Shown here piece by piece: positions 11,205 to 22,800 of a stretch of DNA of 64,000 nt (position 1 is its first letter; each line of letters begins with the position of its first letter). The stretch lies in assembly GCF_030867095.1 (NCBI RefSeq), contig NC_081829.1, forward strand, positions 67,353,181-67,417,180. Reading direction: 5' to 3'. The position numbers and the translations under genes are program-made. The notes below the pieces were generated by a model. It ran no database searches and had not been told where the DNA came from. It saw only the letters and a program-made list of their open reading frames with translations. The DNA comes from Alligator mississippiensis. Its lineage: Eukaryota > Chordata > Crocodylia > Alligatoridae.

Positions 11205-12390
11205 GGAGGGGCTATTAGTTAACTAGGTGGGCCTTAAGGTTCATGATCTCTGGAAGATACAAATAGATAGGAGCTTCTGAGTTTCCCGTCACTTGTCTGT
11301 GCATGTTTCTGGGTGGAGGACCAGTGGGAGGTGTCCACCAGCTCCTTGGATGCCTTTGAGAACCAGTGGGTACGGCCTGGGGGGCTCTGCTCAGTGTCCC
11401 ACTCAGGCGCACTTCTTTTCACATTTTGACCCACACAACACTCCCACCCTATTTTTGCCTTAGTTGTCCCAAGTATTTTGTTGTGTTATTCATTCATTGG
11501 CCCCACACCATAGGGGCCACTAGTTAGGTGGGCCTTAGGGCCCATGGCATTTGGGTAACAAATACACAGGAGAAAGCTCGAGCAGAAGGCTGGAGACAGC
11601 AAGGGAAGTCTCCAGATCATCTCTAGGAGCTTGTCTCCAGCCTCCTGCTCCTTCCCCTGCTCATCTCCAGCCTTGGGAGACTGGAGATGAGCAGGAGGCT
11701 GGAGAGAGCAGGGAAACATCTCCAGCTCATCTCCAAGGGCTCATCTCCAGCCCCCTGCTTGTGCTCCTGCTTGTCTCCAGCCTTGGGAGGCTGTAGACGA
11801 GCAGGAGGCTGTAGACGAGCAGGGGTGAGCAGGAGGCTGGAGACAAGCCCCTGGAGATGAGCTGGAGATGTTCCCCCGCTGTCTCCACCTCCTGATCATT
11901 CTCCTCTCATCTCCAGCCTCGGAGGCTGCTGCTACTATCAGTGAGTGGAGGTGGGGGAGGGTTGGAAGAGCAAGCAGGGGGTGAGGGGAACAAATGGAGG
12001 GTGGGGAGAAACAAACGGGGGCTGAGGCCAGGCGGGGCCTCCCCCATGGTCCCCTCCCCCCTCCTCCAGCCCCCTACTTACCTGTACAAAGCTGGTTCCA
12101 GATCCCTGCAGTGTGCTTCAGCACCGGGGAAAGGACCAACCACAGAGCTGCTATGGCTGGCTACCAAAGCATCTCTGTGGAAGACCGAGCCGCCAGTTGC
12201 CTCAGGGTATGGTCCGGGACTGTGCCCTGCCCTGCTTTTGTCCTCTCGGGTATGGTTTGACCCTTGGATATCCAGGGGTCTAATTTGCAGCCAAGGGAAT
12301 TTTTTTTTGTTCCTGCACATGCCTCTTGCAGTGTCTCAAAGGGGTTTGAGATGATGCAAGAGGCACGTGCATGCTTTTCTAGACACATCC
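11205..12390. repeat. GC-rich repeat block with inverted CTCCAGCC units
   Basis: Between about 11570 and 11940, sense and antisense versions of a CTGGAGATGAGCAGGAGG motif alternate, so the stretch can fold on itself. The part 12030-12390 is a copy of 45830-46230 (shared pieces include ACCCCCTACTTACC-type, GCATCTCTGTGGA, ATATCCAGGGGTCTAATTT, TCTCAAAGG) and ends GACACATCC, the same kind of end as the large Harbinger-like element. No supported gene. Confidence 0.5.
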
Positions 12391-12759
12391 AAAGAGCACA
12401 AAAATACTCTTGGTTCAGAAAAGAAAGTTGAAAGAGAAGAGGGTGAAGCCCTGGAGCAGATTCACCAGTGTGATTACATCATCATAGCACATGGGTGATG
12501 TAACAGCTCCACAAAAGATTGCTTTTGTACAAAGGCATAGAGCCCATATATACTGTTCACCCACCTGTTATCAGTGTTGCAAGAAGACGGGGATGTGGCT
12601 GGGACACTCAGATTATACAGGTATCTGGCTGTACTTTCACTGCTCAGGGCCTTTCATAGTCAGTGAAAAACAGAACAGGCTTCAGGCTGCTCAAACCCAG
12701 TACAAGAAAGGTAGTCTTCCCACAGAATTGAAGTAGTATCAATGACGTTGAAAGGTTAC

Positions 12760-14872
12760 TGTGACAGAGCACCATCTCAGGGATGGGTCTCAACCTTGGC
12801 CTGCCCACTTGTCTCTGTATGGGGCAGTCCACCCAGTCTTGCCTGCCACAATTTGTTGTTCACTAAACTGGTGTAAAATGTGGGAGACTGCCCATTTTAC
12901 TGCCCTGATGCCAAGGGGCTGTAAATGACTCCAACTTTCCCTTATCATGTCCCATGCCCTGCAGATGGCATCCAAAACAAGTTCTTAACCTTAACCCAAA
13001 CTGAGCCTCACCACGACAGAGGGCTTACCAGGGTCTCCCTCTGACCCAAAACTTGACCTCACCACATCTGAGGGCTTACCGGGGTGTCATCCTCTGGCCC
13101 AACTGTGGCCTCTGGCATACGTAGACTTACCTTGGCCTATCTGCCCCCTCCCTGGGACTTCAGCATATACCCTCCTAGTAGGGCCTTCCACCTATGCTCT
13201 CTCACTAGGGCCTTCCAGATTATTACACATCCAGTTTAAGACCAGGCCAAACACTATAGGCCCAGTCCTGTGCTGGGCCTATAGCACTCTGCCCTTCACT
13301 GGGCTGCATACATTCCTCCCCACTCTCACTGGGGCCTCTTATACTCTGCCCTCTCTCACTGGGCCTCTTTCATACTGCCCTACCTAGGGCCACTCTCGAC
13401 CTGCCCTTGCTCCCTGAGCGACCCCCTTGGGCCATCGGGCTTAACTACTTTCATTCTGACCATTGCACAGACACAGCCCTTTGGTTCGCTCAAGCTTCCC
13501 TACTCTATATGGCACTGGCCTTGTGCCTTACACTGGGTTGACTCTGTCCCTAGCCCCTCACTGGGCCTTCCAGTCCCCCTTTCCAGGCACCACTGGGCTC
13601 CTATGCCTCCCCTGTGGGACTCAGGTGTCATGCTGATTTACCTGGCCCTGTTCTGCCCCCTCACTGGGACCACTCTATCTGCCCCCTTAATGGGGCCTCT
13701 AGAGTCTTCCACTCCATGGGGCTCGAGTGTCCAGAGACATGTTGGGACCCCATGCCTGTCCCTAGACTCAGGTATCCCACCAGGATGTGGGGGCTGACGT
13801 TTTAGGGTGCCCCTCCTCACCTTTCACTGGGGAGGCAACTGGCCTGACATTTCTGGGGAACTCCCCTGCCACACGGAGTCCCACCAGGCCATCCTTCCCC
13901 AGCAGGGTGTAGTTTTCTGTCATATCCAGGACCATGCAGGCCTACCTGCCCTGGTCTCCTCCTTACTGGGCTACTTGTTGTTCCTGGGCTGCTGCTGGCC
14001 CAACTCTCTGGACCCCTCCTTGGATGCCTCCCATCTGCTGTCTTGCTGAGCCTTTCTTCCCCTAAGTAGTGATGACCCCCCCCATTGAGGGGACTTTCAG
14101 CCTCCTTATGCTCTGGCCCCATCTCCAAGCCAGTCGGGGTGCCAAATAGCTCATCATGGCCCAGGCCTGCTCCTTGCAGTGGGTTTCATTGCCCTTCAGC
14201 CTTCTGCCCCTGGCCCTCTTGCATTGACCAGTTCAGGTGTTCTGGTCCCAGCACTGCAGGAACTGACCTCCTTAGGCAGGAGGGGTCCCCTTCTGGGCCC
14301 CACCATACAGTCATCTCACACTGGGCTTGCTTAGAGTCCCAGAAATCTTAATAGCACAGCTCTACCCTCAACTGGGCTCATCTGAGCCCCAAGCCTCACC
14401 CCTGCCTGTTATAAATCAGGGGTGTGCCTAGCCCCTGTGTAGGCCTGCAACTTGTGAGCCCCCTTTCTGGGCTGGGCTTTGCTCTCTCTAGGCCCAAGCC
14501 TTCTCTGTGGGACTTGGGACCCCACAGGGCCCCCCAGGAACCTCTTACCATCCCCACAGCCCTTACCACCAAGGTGTTGTGAGCAGCGGCTTAGCCAGGT
14601 TGGAATTCTCTCGACATGCGGGTAGGCTGGTGTTGTGAGCAGCAGCTACCTGGGAGCAATAAATTTTAAGCTGGAGATGTTATCACAGCAGCATCCCAAC
14701 AGCAACTGCCAACTTTGCCTGCCAGGGCCTGCTCTTATGCCACGGCCCTACAGCTCAGCCCCAGTCAAAGATGTCTTGATTGCCTCTGCAGTCACCTGCA
14801 GGCTGCCACTCATTCTGCTGCAGCTCTCAAAGTGGCAGGCACCTGCTCCAGCCCTTAACATGCACTGCCACA
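12760..14872 (+). mobile_element. Long solo LTR (fossil) with 5-bp target duplication
   Basis: 2113 bases starting TGTGACAGAG and ending CTGCCACA, flanked by GTTAC on both sides (12755-12759 and 14873-14877). The ends are short inverted repeats. Much of the interior is C/T-rich with a recurring CACTGGGCCT-like motif (about 13150-14340). An AATAAA lies near 14658. No internal retroviral genes, so it is read as a solo LTR. The 5-bp duplication fits a gypsy- or ERVL-like element; the family is not recognised. The exact duplication and clean ends suggest moderate age. Confidence 0.65.
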
Positions 14873-14877
14873 GTTAC

Positions 14878-15127
14878 CTTTAAGCATACATAGTGCATGG
14901 CCTACACCCTGAGATAGGCAATTAAACCTGATTTGGCTCTTTGTATTTATGATACTTTCTGTCTGAGCACTGAGAAATGAAACCAAACTGTGCCTCAATA
15001 ATTTATACTAAAATGGGAATGAAAAATAGGTCTGGTTACCAAACATGTATTCATAAAAAACTGTCCAAAACTGGTGTAGTGCCCCAAAGCTGTATCTTTT
15101 TATTTGTTACTCTTGTTTTAAATCATA
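14878..15127. other. Intergenic, nothing recognised
   Basis: AT-rich DNA without supported features. Confidence 0.4.
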
Positions 15128-15322
15128 GGTGGCCAACCTACAGTGCATACCAGAAGTGGTAGAGCCAGCCTCTGTGTGTGGCACATGGTAGATAAAGGAG
15201 GGTACAGGCAGCACACTGGCAGATAGGGCAGGAAGCAGAAAGCAGGGCAACAGGTTGTGCAGGGAGCACAGGGCAAGAAGCAGATCAGGCATGGGGAAGG
15301 GATCAGAGTGGCACCCATCTGT
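15128..15322. mobile_element. Short hAT-like MITE
   Basis: Starts CATAGGTGGCCAACCTACAG and ends near GGCACCCATCTG. The interior (GCAGATAGGGCAGGAAGCAG, GGGGAAGGGATCAGA) matches the interior of the hAT at 17316-18270, so both belong to one family. Target duplication unclear. Confidence 0.55.
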
Positions 15323-16459
15323 AATATCATCAACATTTGGGAAATGTTTAAGTGTACCATAATTTAATTAAGTGTACCATTATTTAACATAGTCTTCAAG
15401 CTACACTCCTTCAATGGCTTCTATGAAGCATGCAACTGTATTGCTTTCCCAACACAATGAGCTTCAATCAGCGTCCAAGATCAGCTGTTGTCTCCTGTCC
15501 CGCACAGCTGATGCACCAAATGAGGATCTGGGCCACTGAGTTTGACAGAGAAGAACCTGTCATTACAGTCCTGAGTGCTGATCGGCCTCCAACAGCAGGC
15601 TGTGGCTGTTAGTGAGATGTGGAGAGGGAGGTTCCTCAGCTGTCTGTGAGCACTGATCCCCACGTTCCCTTAGTGGTTGCTGTTTTCACAAGGGGAGATT
15701 TGCCATCTTTTGGAGTATGCAGGCCACACCTTTCTGCCTCTGCGTCAGATATGCATTCCAGCCTATCAGCATCTGCTTCAGCCGCTTTACATATACATCT
15801 TCACAATTCCATGCACTACCACACTGGAAAGACAACCTAAGCCTTCTGATCTCCAAAGCCAGGCTGGTAGGCAGTCACCGACTTCGTCAGACCTTCTCAG
15901 ACATGGAACAGCAGCACAGGATATTGTCTGAAAGAGCTGGGCTGGAATGTTATCCCTCAGAAATAGAGGCTCCAGGGAACTTTCATATGGGTGTTGGCAA
16001 CATTTGGTCAACAGGTTTGGGGAGAAAGTCATGAGAACTGTATTTCATATAAAAACATATTTCAGTTACACAGAAAATTTAGGCACCGTGTAAATTAAAG
16101 CTGCTTCAGAGACTTGTTCAGCTAATAATATATACCAAATAGAATACCATTTTCCAGCAGTTTCTTAGAATGACACTGATTATTGTAGCAGTTATTTTCA
16201 AAGAGCTTGACAATTGCTGATAAATTTCAACCTTTTTTTAACTACTCCCCGATTAACACTGAAAAGCATATTTCATAGGCACTGTTTTAAAAATTGTTTC
16301 ACCATAAATTCTATCATTCAGTTTTGCTTCTTGACTGTCATGTAAATTACCTCTGATTATGATCAATTACCTGAGTAGTTCATTTTGTTATCTGTGGAGC
16401 CAGCATTATTGAATTAGAAATCATCCGATAGACACTGTAAATGGACAGCTTTCCTTGGT
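15323..16459. other. Region 3' of SLC16A12, no clear feature
   Basis: Contains several small open frames, none recognisable. Could include distal 3' UTR of SLC16A12. The part 16030-16459 is AT-rich. Confidence 0.4.
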
Positions 16460-16536
16460 TTTATTTGACTAATTTTATACTACTAAAATATGACAGAAAA
16501 TCTGGTTGATAGATGACTTATTTCTTTTGTTTTATT
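16460..16536 (-). terminator. Candidate SLC16A12 poly(A) signals
   Basis: AATAAA occurs on the minus strand at 16536-16531 (about 87 nt after the stop) and 16465-16460. Either could end a short 3' UTR. Vertebrate SLC16A12 mRNAs may use a much longer 3' UTR, so these are candidates only. Confidence 0.25.
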
Positions 16537-16622
16537 GGGAAAAATGTTTTCAATGAAGATGCTTCCAATACGTGCAGCCACTAGTCATAGCAGTGTTGTC
16601 TATAGAAACTTGATGACACCTG

Positions 16623-16885
16623 TCATCTATTGCAGTAGCTGTTTGTGTCAATGGCCAACATTTCCACATCCTTTTGGTCTAATTCACCTGCTACAGAATA
16701 AGCCATTGTTCCATTTGTCCAAATTTGCTGCTTGGTATTAGCATCTTTGGCAAGTGACCTCAAGTGAGTTCTTTTGATTTTCTTTGTTAGTCTTGCAAAG
16801 CATAGCAGTATTGAACTGAATATCATAGAAAATCCACAGAGAAGGAATGATGCAGTGTAGCTGCCAGTTGTATCCACCAGCCATC
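16623..16885 (-). CDS. SLC16A12: SLC16A12 last coding exon
   Basis: Acceptor TTTTCCAATAG precedes 16885. The exon gives Gly404 and residues 405-490: [17 protein letters not shown] (TM12) then a cytoplasmic tail with [18 protein letters not shown], which resembles the human C-terminal tail. It ends at TGA, 16625-16623. Confidence 0.96.
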
Positions 16886-19800
16886 CTATTGGAAAACAAA
16901 CAATCTTTATTAAAGTACACCAGGAATTTGATAGTTTACAAACCCTTCTTCAACATCAGTACTGTAGTTTTTTCAATGTGATTCACTTATAAGCCTATAT
17001 AGCTGCTACACTGGATATACATTTTCCCAGGTGCATACATCTACAGGAGACAAAGACTAATACAGACAACCCCTACTTAATGCTATTTCACTTAGTGCTA
17101 TTTTGGTACAACGCTCAATTTAATTGATACCCGACAGCGCTCAGCGAGTTTTGTTATAATGCTCGTGGTCGCCATCTTGGGTCATTAAAAACAATTATGG
17201 TCCCCAGCTTGGGTCGTCAAATACTTTCGGTTTTGCTTAACGCTCGTTTCACTTAACACTTAGTTTTTCAGAAACAAATTAAGAACACTAAGCGAGGGTT
17301 GCCTGTACTTTACACCAGAGATAGTCAACCTGTGGCATGCATGCCACAAGTGTCACAGGAAGCCTCTGTGCTGAGAATGCAGCAGACTGTTAGAATATGT
17401 TTTAGAATATGTTATATCTATGCTACGGTTATGCTTATGCTAAGTTGCCATTTTAAACGTACTTCCATTTTGTAGAAAAAGAAGCAATAAGGGGTGGGGG
17501 TGTATGTGTGCTGTGGGTGATTGTAACAGGTATTAAACAGACGGCTATGAAATATTTGGAGTGAACAAAGATAACCATCAGAATGAAATGCAGGTGTGGT
17601 CCGAAAATGTGGAGATGATACGAATAAGAACTGAAAAACAGACTGGAATGTAAAAACAATATGTAACCAATAACAGAGTCCAAAAGATAAGCTCAAATGA
17701 ACAATTGAGTGGTGATTGGTAAAGGAGTCTCCAGGCATCAATCGAAGTCTGCCCCATGAAGATAAAAGGGCAGTGAAGGCCAAGCCCAGATGGACACCTT
17801 AACCAGCAACACCAGCCTAGCCGCACTTTGAGAGAATTGATACCGGCGCCGCTCTTAACTGAACATCGCCTTGAAGAAGCCTGCAACTGGCCACCGCAGT
17901 GTAACTCCAAGTTCCATGGATAGGAGACTTAGCGAGAATGGTGTTAATGGAGTATATGGTGTGAATGAGTACGAGTTAATCTTATATAAACTGCTAAATT
18001 TGCCTCAGTTATCCATATGTTATACAATGAACCTTGGTTTGTCGAACCCGTGTGTTGGTCATTTTCCAACAAGACCAGGGAGGGGACAGGCAGCACAGCA
18101 GCAGATAGGGCAAGGAGTAGAAAACAGAGCAGCAGATTGGACAGGGAGCCACAGAACAGGAAGGAAGCACAAGACAAGAAGCAGGCAGCAGACTAGTTAA
18201 TCCAGCAGGGGAAGGGATCAGACTGTCCCTCAGGGAGGGTGTGCAGCTAATTTGTAGCGTGCCTACCACTCTTTTCACAATGATTTCAGTATTTTTAGCT
18301 CAACTTGTTACGTGCTTTTCTGGCAAACCTATCATATATCCAACCATGGGACCCTAACTGAGGAAATATTAGGTTTCACTGAATCAATCCTAAAACCGCT
18401 TGTCACCCACAGAGCAAGTTTTGTACAAGACACTACAGACTTGCTACGGAAACTTAAAAACATAAACCACCTTCCCAGCAACACACTCCTAGCCACCATG
18501 GACGTTACCAGCCTATACACCAACATCCCACACCACGATGGCATCCAAGCCTGCCTTACATATCTACAGGAACAAGATTACAACTCAGAATACAGACCCA
18601 AAGATATTACTGACCTTATACACTTCATCCTCACACACAACAATTTCACTTTTAATAATCAACACTTCCTCCAGATGATGGGAACAGCTATGGGCACTAA
18701 AATGGCCCCACAGTATGCCAACCTTTTTATAAGCCACCTGGAAGAAGACTTCCTCAAGAACTGCACCATCAAACCCTTGCTATACTTAAGATACATCGAT
18801 GACATCTTCATCATTTGGACTGAAAACCTACAATCTCTGATTGAGTTCCATCAGAAATTCAACAATCACCATCCCTCCATCCGACTTTCTTTAGAATACT
18901 CCAGCACCATCATCTCCTTTTTTGACACAATGATCAGTATCCAGAAGGGTAAAATACAGACCACAGTATACAGGAAACCCACAGACCAGCACACATCTGC
19001 ACAGAACCAGCAATCACCCTAAACACACCAAAAAAGCTGTGATATACAGCCAAGCCCTCAGATACCACTGCATCTGTACTGAAGAGAACACCCGGGATTG
19101 CCACCTCACCAATCTTAAAAAGGCTTTCACCCAGCAAGGACACTCCTCCAGAGAGGTAGATCGCACGTTTGAAAGAGCCACCGGGATACCACGTGAAGAA
19201 CTGCTGCAGTACAGAAGAAAATCCCCCACAAATCGCACACCGCTGGTTATGACATATCACCCCTCCCTTGAACCTGTACAGAAAATCCTCAAAAAATTGC
19301 AACCCACACTAGAAAGAGACCCTATTCTTAAAAAGATCTTCCCAGAGCCACCCATCCTAGCCTTCAAACAAGCACCGAACCTCGCCAACCTCATCACCAG
19401 AAGCAAACTTCCTCAAGCCCAGAACACACCAAAAGGATCCAGACCGTGCCATGACAAGAAATGCAAAACCTGCCAACACATCTCCACCCCCCCCACTATT
19501 ACTACACCCCACAACAGAGCCATCAGCATCCCAGGATCTTACAGCTGCACCTCCAGAAATGTGATATACCTCATCCAATGCACCAAATGCCCTGATGGAA
19601 AATACGTAGGAGAGACCAAACAACAACTGCGCACCAGAATGAACGCACACCGGAAATCTATCAAAGACAGAAACACCCAATTACCTGTGAGGGCACATTT
19701 CTCACAGGAGGGCCACTCTCTCTCCAATCTCTCAGTCCTGATCCTCAAGGGAAACTTACACAACACTTCCCAGAGATGAGCCTATGAGCTCCATTTCATC

Positions 19801-22800
19801 AAACTCCTGGATACTAGAAATCATGGACTAAACATAGACATTGGATTTATTATACATTATAATCTGCCTGGCAACTGACTCCCCAGCCCAGCCCCTGGCT
19901 TCTTTACTTTTCATTCCATCCAGGAAGAGCACACGCTGCGGAAACTTCTTTAGCCTGATGAAGGGTTTTTGAACTCGAAAGCTTGCTCAATAACTATTCT
20001 GCAACTATTTGGGTTGGTCTAATAAAAGATATCAAATTCACCCAAGGAACCTTGTCTGCCTTTGTTCAGAAGATAAATTTATCACAATTCATCGCATTCA
20101 GGCCCCCGCTCTGGTGAGAAACACATGGGTGGAAGCCTGTTGCACCCCCATGAACCCAGGGACCCCCAGGATCCCCCAAGAGGACCCCAAGACTCCCTGT
20201 GGGTCCCGGCCTACCCAGAGGTATGCAGGGGCCCATGGTGGGAGGGACATAGCCCAGCTGCAGGACAGCTGAGTGGAGCCGAGGAGGGTCACACCCCCTG
20301 CCCTGGCTCTTACTTCACCCAGCCCCCCAGGGAACCATGTGACCGGAGCCTCTTGAACAGGACATGCAAACAGGTGAGCTTCTGGGCCCGGCACATGAGT
20401 TTAGCATGAGAGTTTGCGCAGGAGGGTGAATGGAAGGGCCCGAGGCCCTGCCAGTGAGCCCTGAGGAAGGTAGTCACAGGTAGCTGGATGGACTACTGTG
20501 GCACAGTGCGGATGGGCACACGCCACACCCCGAGGGTCCCCTCAGAGTCTGAGGCCTCCCCCTCTGGCACCTCAGAGGTCTCTACCCAGACGCAACCCAT
20601 GGTTCCGGTCTCCAAACAGATGGAGCCTGTGGCTCTTGGCTGCGGGGGCTGCCTGGCATGTTTCCAGGCTCATGGGACTGGGAGCATGGCCACCTTCCCT
20701 TGTGAGGTTTGCTCCACTTTGGAGTCTCTGGGGCACCAGACAGTGGAGCTCCAGGCCACAGTTCAGAGACTGCATGCCATCAGGGATGGCGAGCAGGAGA
20801 TAGACTCCTACTGCCAGGCCCTTCACCCCCTGGAGGTGGAGGGTAGACCAAGGTCAACTTCCAGGACAAGGAAGGACTCGAGGATCTCCCATAATGTCCA
20901 GCCAGGGGGTTGGACCAAGGTGGTCAATGGCCCCAAGACCCACTGCACCAGGGTCCCCTCCCCTATGGAGCTTTGCAATAGGTACGAACCTTTTGCAGCC
21001 CCAGTTGAGCCTGCAGCACTGCCAGCTCCTGCAGGCAATGCAGGTTCATCCACAGCTACTATCCTGCTCTCCCTAAGGCTACTCATAGAGTAGTCATCAT
21101 GGGAGACTTCCTTCTGAGGGGGACTGAGGATGCGATCTGCTGCCCCAACCCCTTAGCCCAGGAGGTCTGCTGCTTCCCGGGAGCCTGTATCTGGGACATA
21201 GCCGAGAGGATTCCAAAACTCATCTGGCCCACTGACCACTACCCTATGCTCCTTAACCATGTTGGCACAAATAACACAGCTCAGAGCAATCCTAGCTGGG
21301 TCATGAGATGCTACAGGGCGTTGGGAGCAGGGCCTAAAGGGTTGGGGGCACAGGTGGTGTTTTCCTCAATCCTCAAGTTTTCAGGCTATGGGCTGAGGAG
21401 GGAGAGGAGGATCGAGGTAGTTAACCAAAGACTGCGGTGCTGGTGTCATTGTGAAAGCTTCGGCTTCCATGATCACAGATCCCACTTTGGTGAAAGAGGC
21501 AGTGGTCTGCTGGGAAGAGACAGCCTCCACCGCACTGCGCTGGGGAGGAGGTTCTTTTCAGCCAGACTGGCCAACCTGCTTGACCGGCCTTTAAACTAAG
21601 CTCACCAGGGGATGGGGGGACTACCGCCACAGCAAGCCCACTGGGCAACTTTTGTAAATCCAGCAGCCTAAGGCACTCAAGGGAACCAACCCCTACCCCA
21701 GCCCTGGAATGATGTGTAGGGAAGACAAGGGCCTCCAATGGAACACTTATGTGCCTGTACACTAATGCCTGGAGTTTAAGGAATAAACAGGAGGAACTAG
21801 TCCTCCTGCTAAACAAGAATGACTACGATCTCATAGAAATAACAGAGACCTGGTAGGACTCCACCTATGACTGGTCCACAGGTATAAATGGCTATATTTT
21901 GTACAGGAGAGATTGTATAGACAAAAGGGGTGGCGGGAGGGGGGTGGGGGTTAGCTCTCTATGCCAAGGAAAGCTACACACACCTGCAAGTCAACATTGG
22001 CACCCAGGGTGGACAACTGGAGACCCTCTGGGTTAAAATGGCACAGGGGACACAATGGTAGGAGTCTACTACAGACCTCCTAGCCAGGATCAAGAGCTCG
22101 GCCAGGAATTTGCCAAGGAACTGCATGCTCCCAGTGCATGGTTGTCATGGGATACTTCACCAACCCAGACATCTCATGGGAAGAGCACTCGGCCAAATCC
22201 GAATGGTTGCAAAGCTTCCTCATGTGCGTGGATGAGCTCTATCTAACTCAAGAAGTCTATGGACCAATGAGAGGCAAAGCGCTGCTCGACCTGGTACTGG
22301 CAATGGGGGATGACTTAATCAGTGACCTAACAATCGAAGGGAAGCTGGGAGACAGTGACCATGAGCTGATCACCTTCACCATCTGCCGTAAAGCTGGCAA
22401 GTCAGTCAGCAATGCAGAAGTCCTTGACTTCAGGAAAGCTGACTTTGACAAGCTCAGAAGGCTTGTTGGTGAGGCCCTAAGGGACCACAATCTGAAGGGG
22501 AGGGGAATTCAGGATGAGTGGTTGCTTCTTAAGGGAGAAATCCTGGAAGCACAAGCAATGTCTATCCCATCCTGGAGGAAAGGCAACAAAAGGGCACAGC
22601 AATCCCCTTGGCTCTGCAGGGAACTTGTGGACCTCCTGCATCTAAAAAGAAAGACCTATAAAGGATGGAAGACTGGAACCACCTCAAAGAAGGAGTATCC
22701 TGCACTGGTCGGACCTGTAGGGAGCAAACCAGGAAAGCCAAGGCCGCAACTGAACTCCAACTGGCTACATGTATCAAAGACAATAAAAAGTCCTTTTTTA

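Noticed and set aside
11570-11940. Regularly spaced repeats as a CRISPR array
   Set aside because: Repeats alternate in orientation without constant spacers, and the DNA is vertebrate.
15481-16034. Possible exon or processed pseudogene near 15.5-16.0 kb
   Set aside because: Small overlapping frames with no recognisable protein and no clear splice sites; may be 3' UTR.
9455-18071. The LTRs at 9455, 12760 and 17388 as ends of one provirus
   Set aside because: They differ in sequence, length and target duplication, and each is bounded by its own duplication; no retroviral genes lie between.
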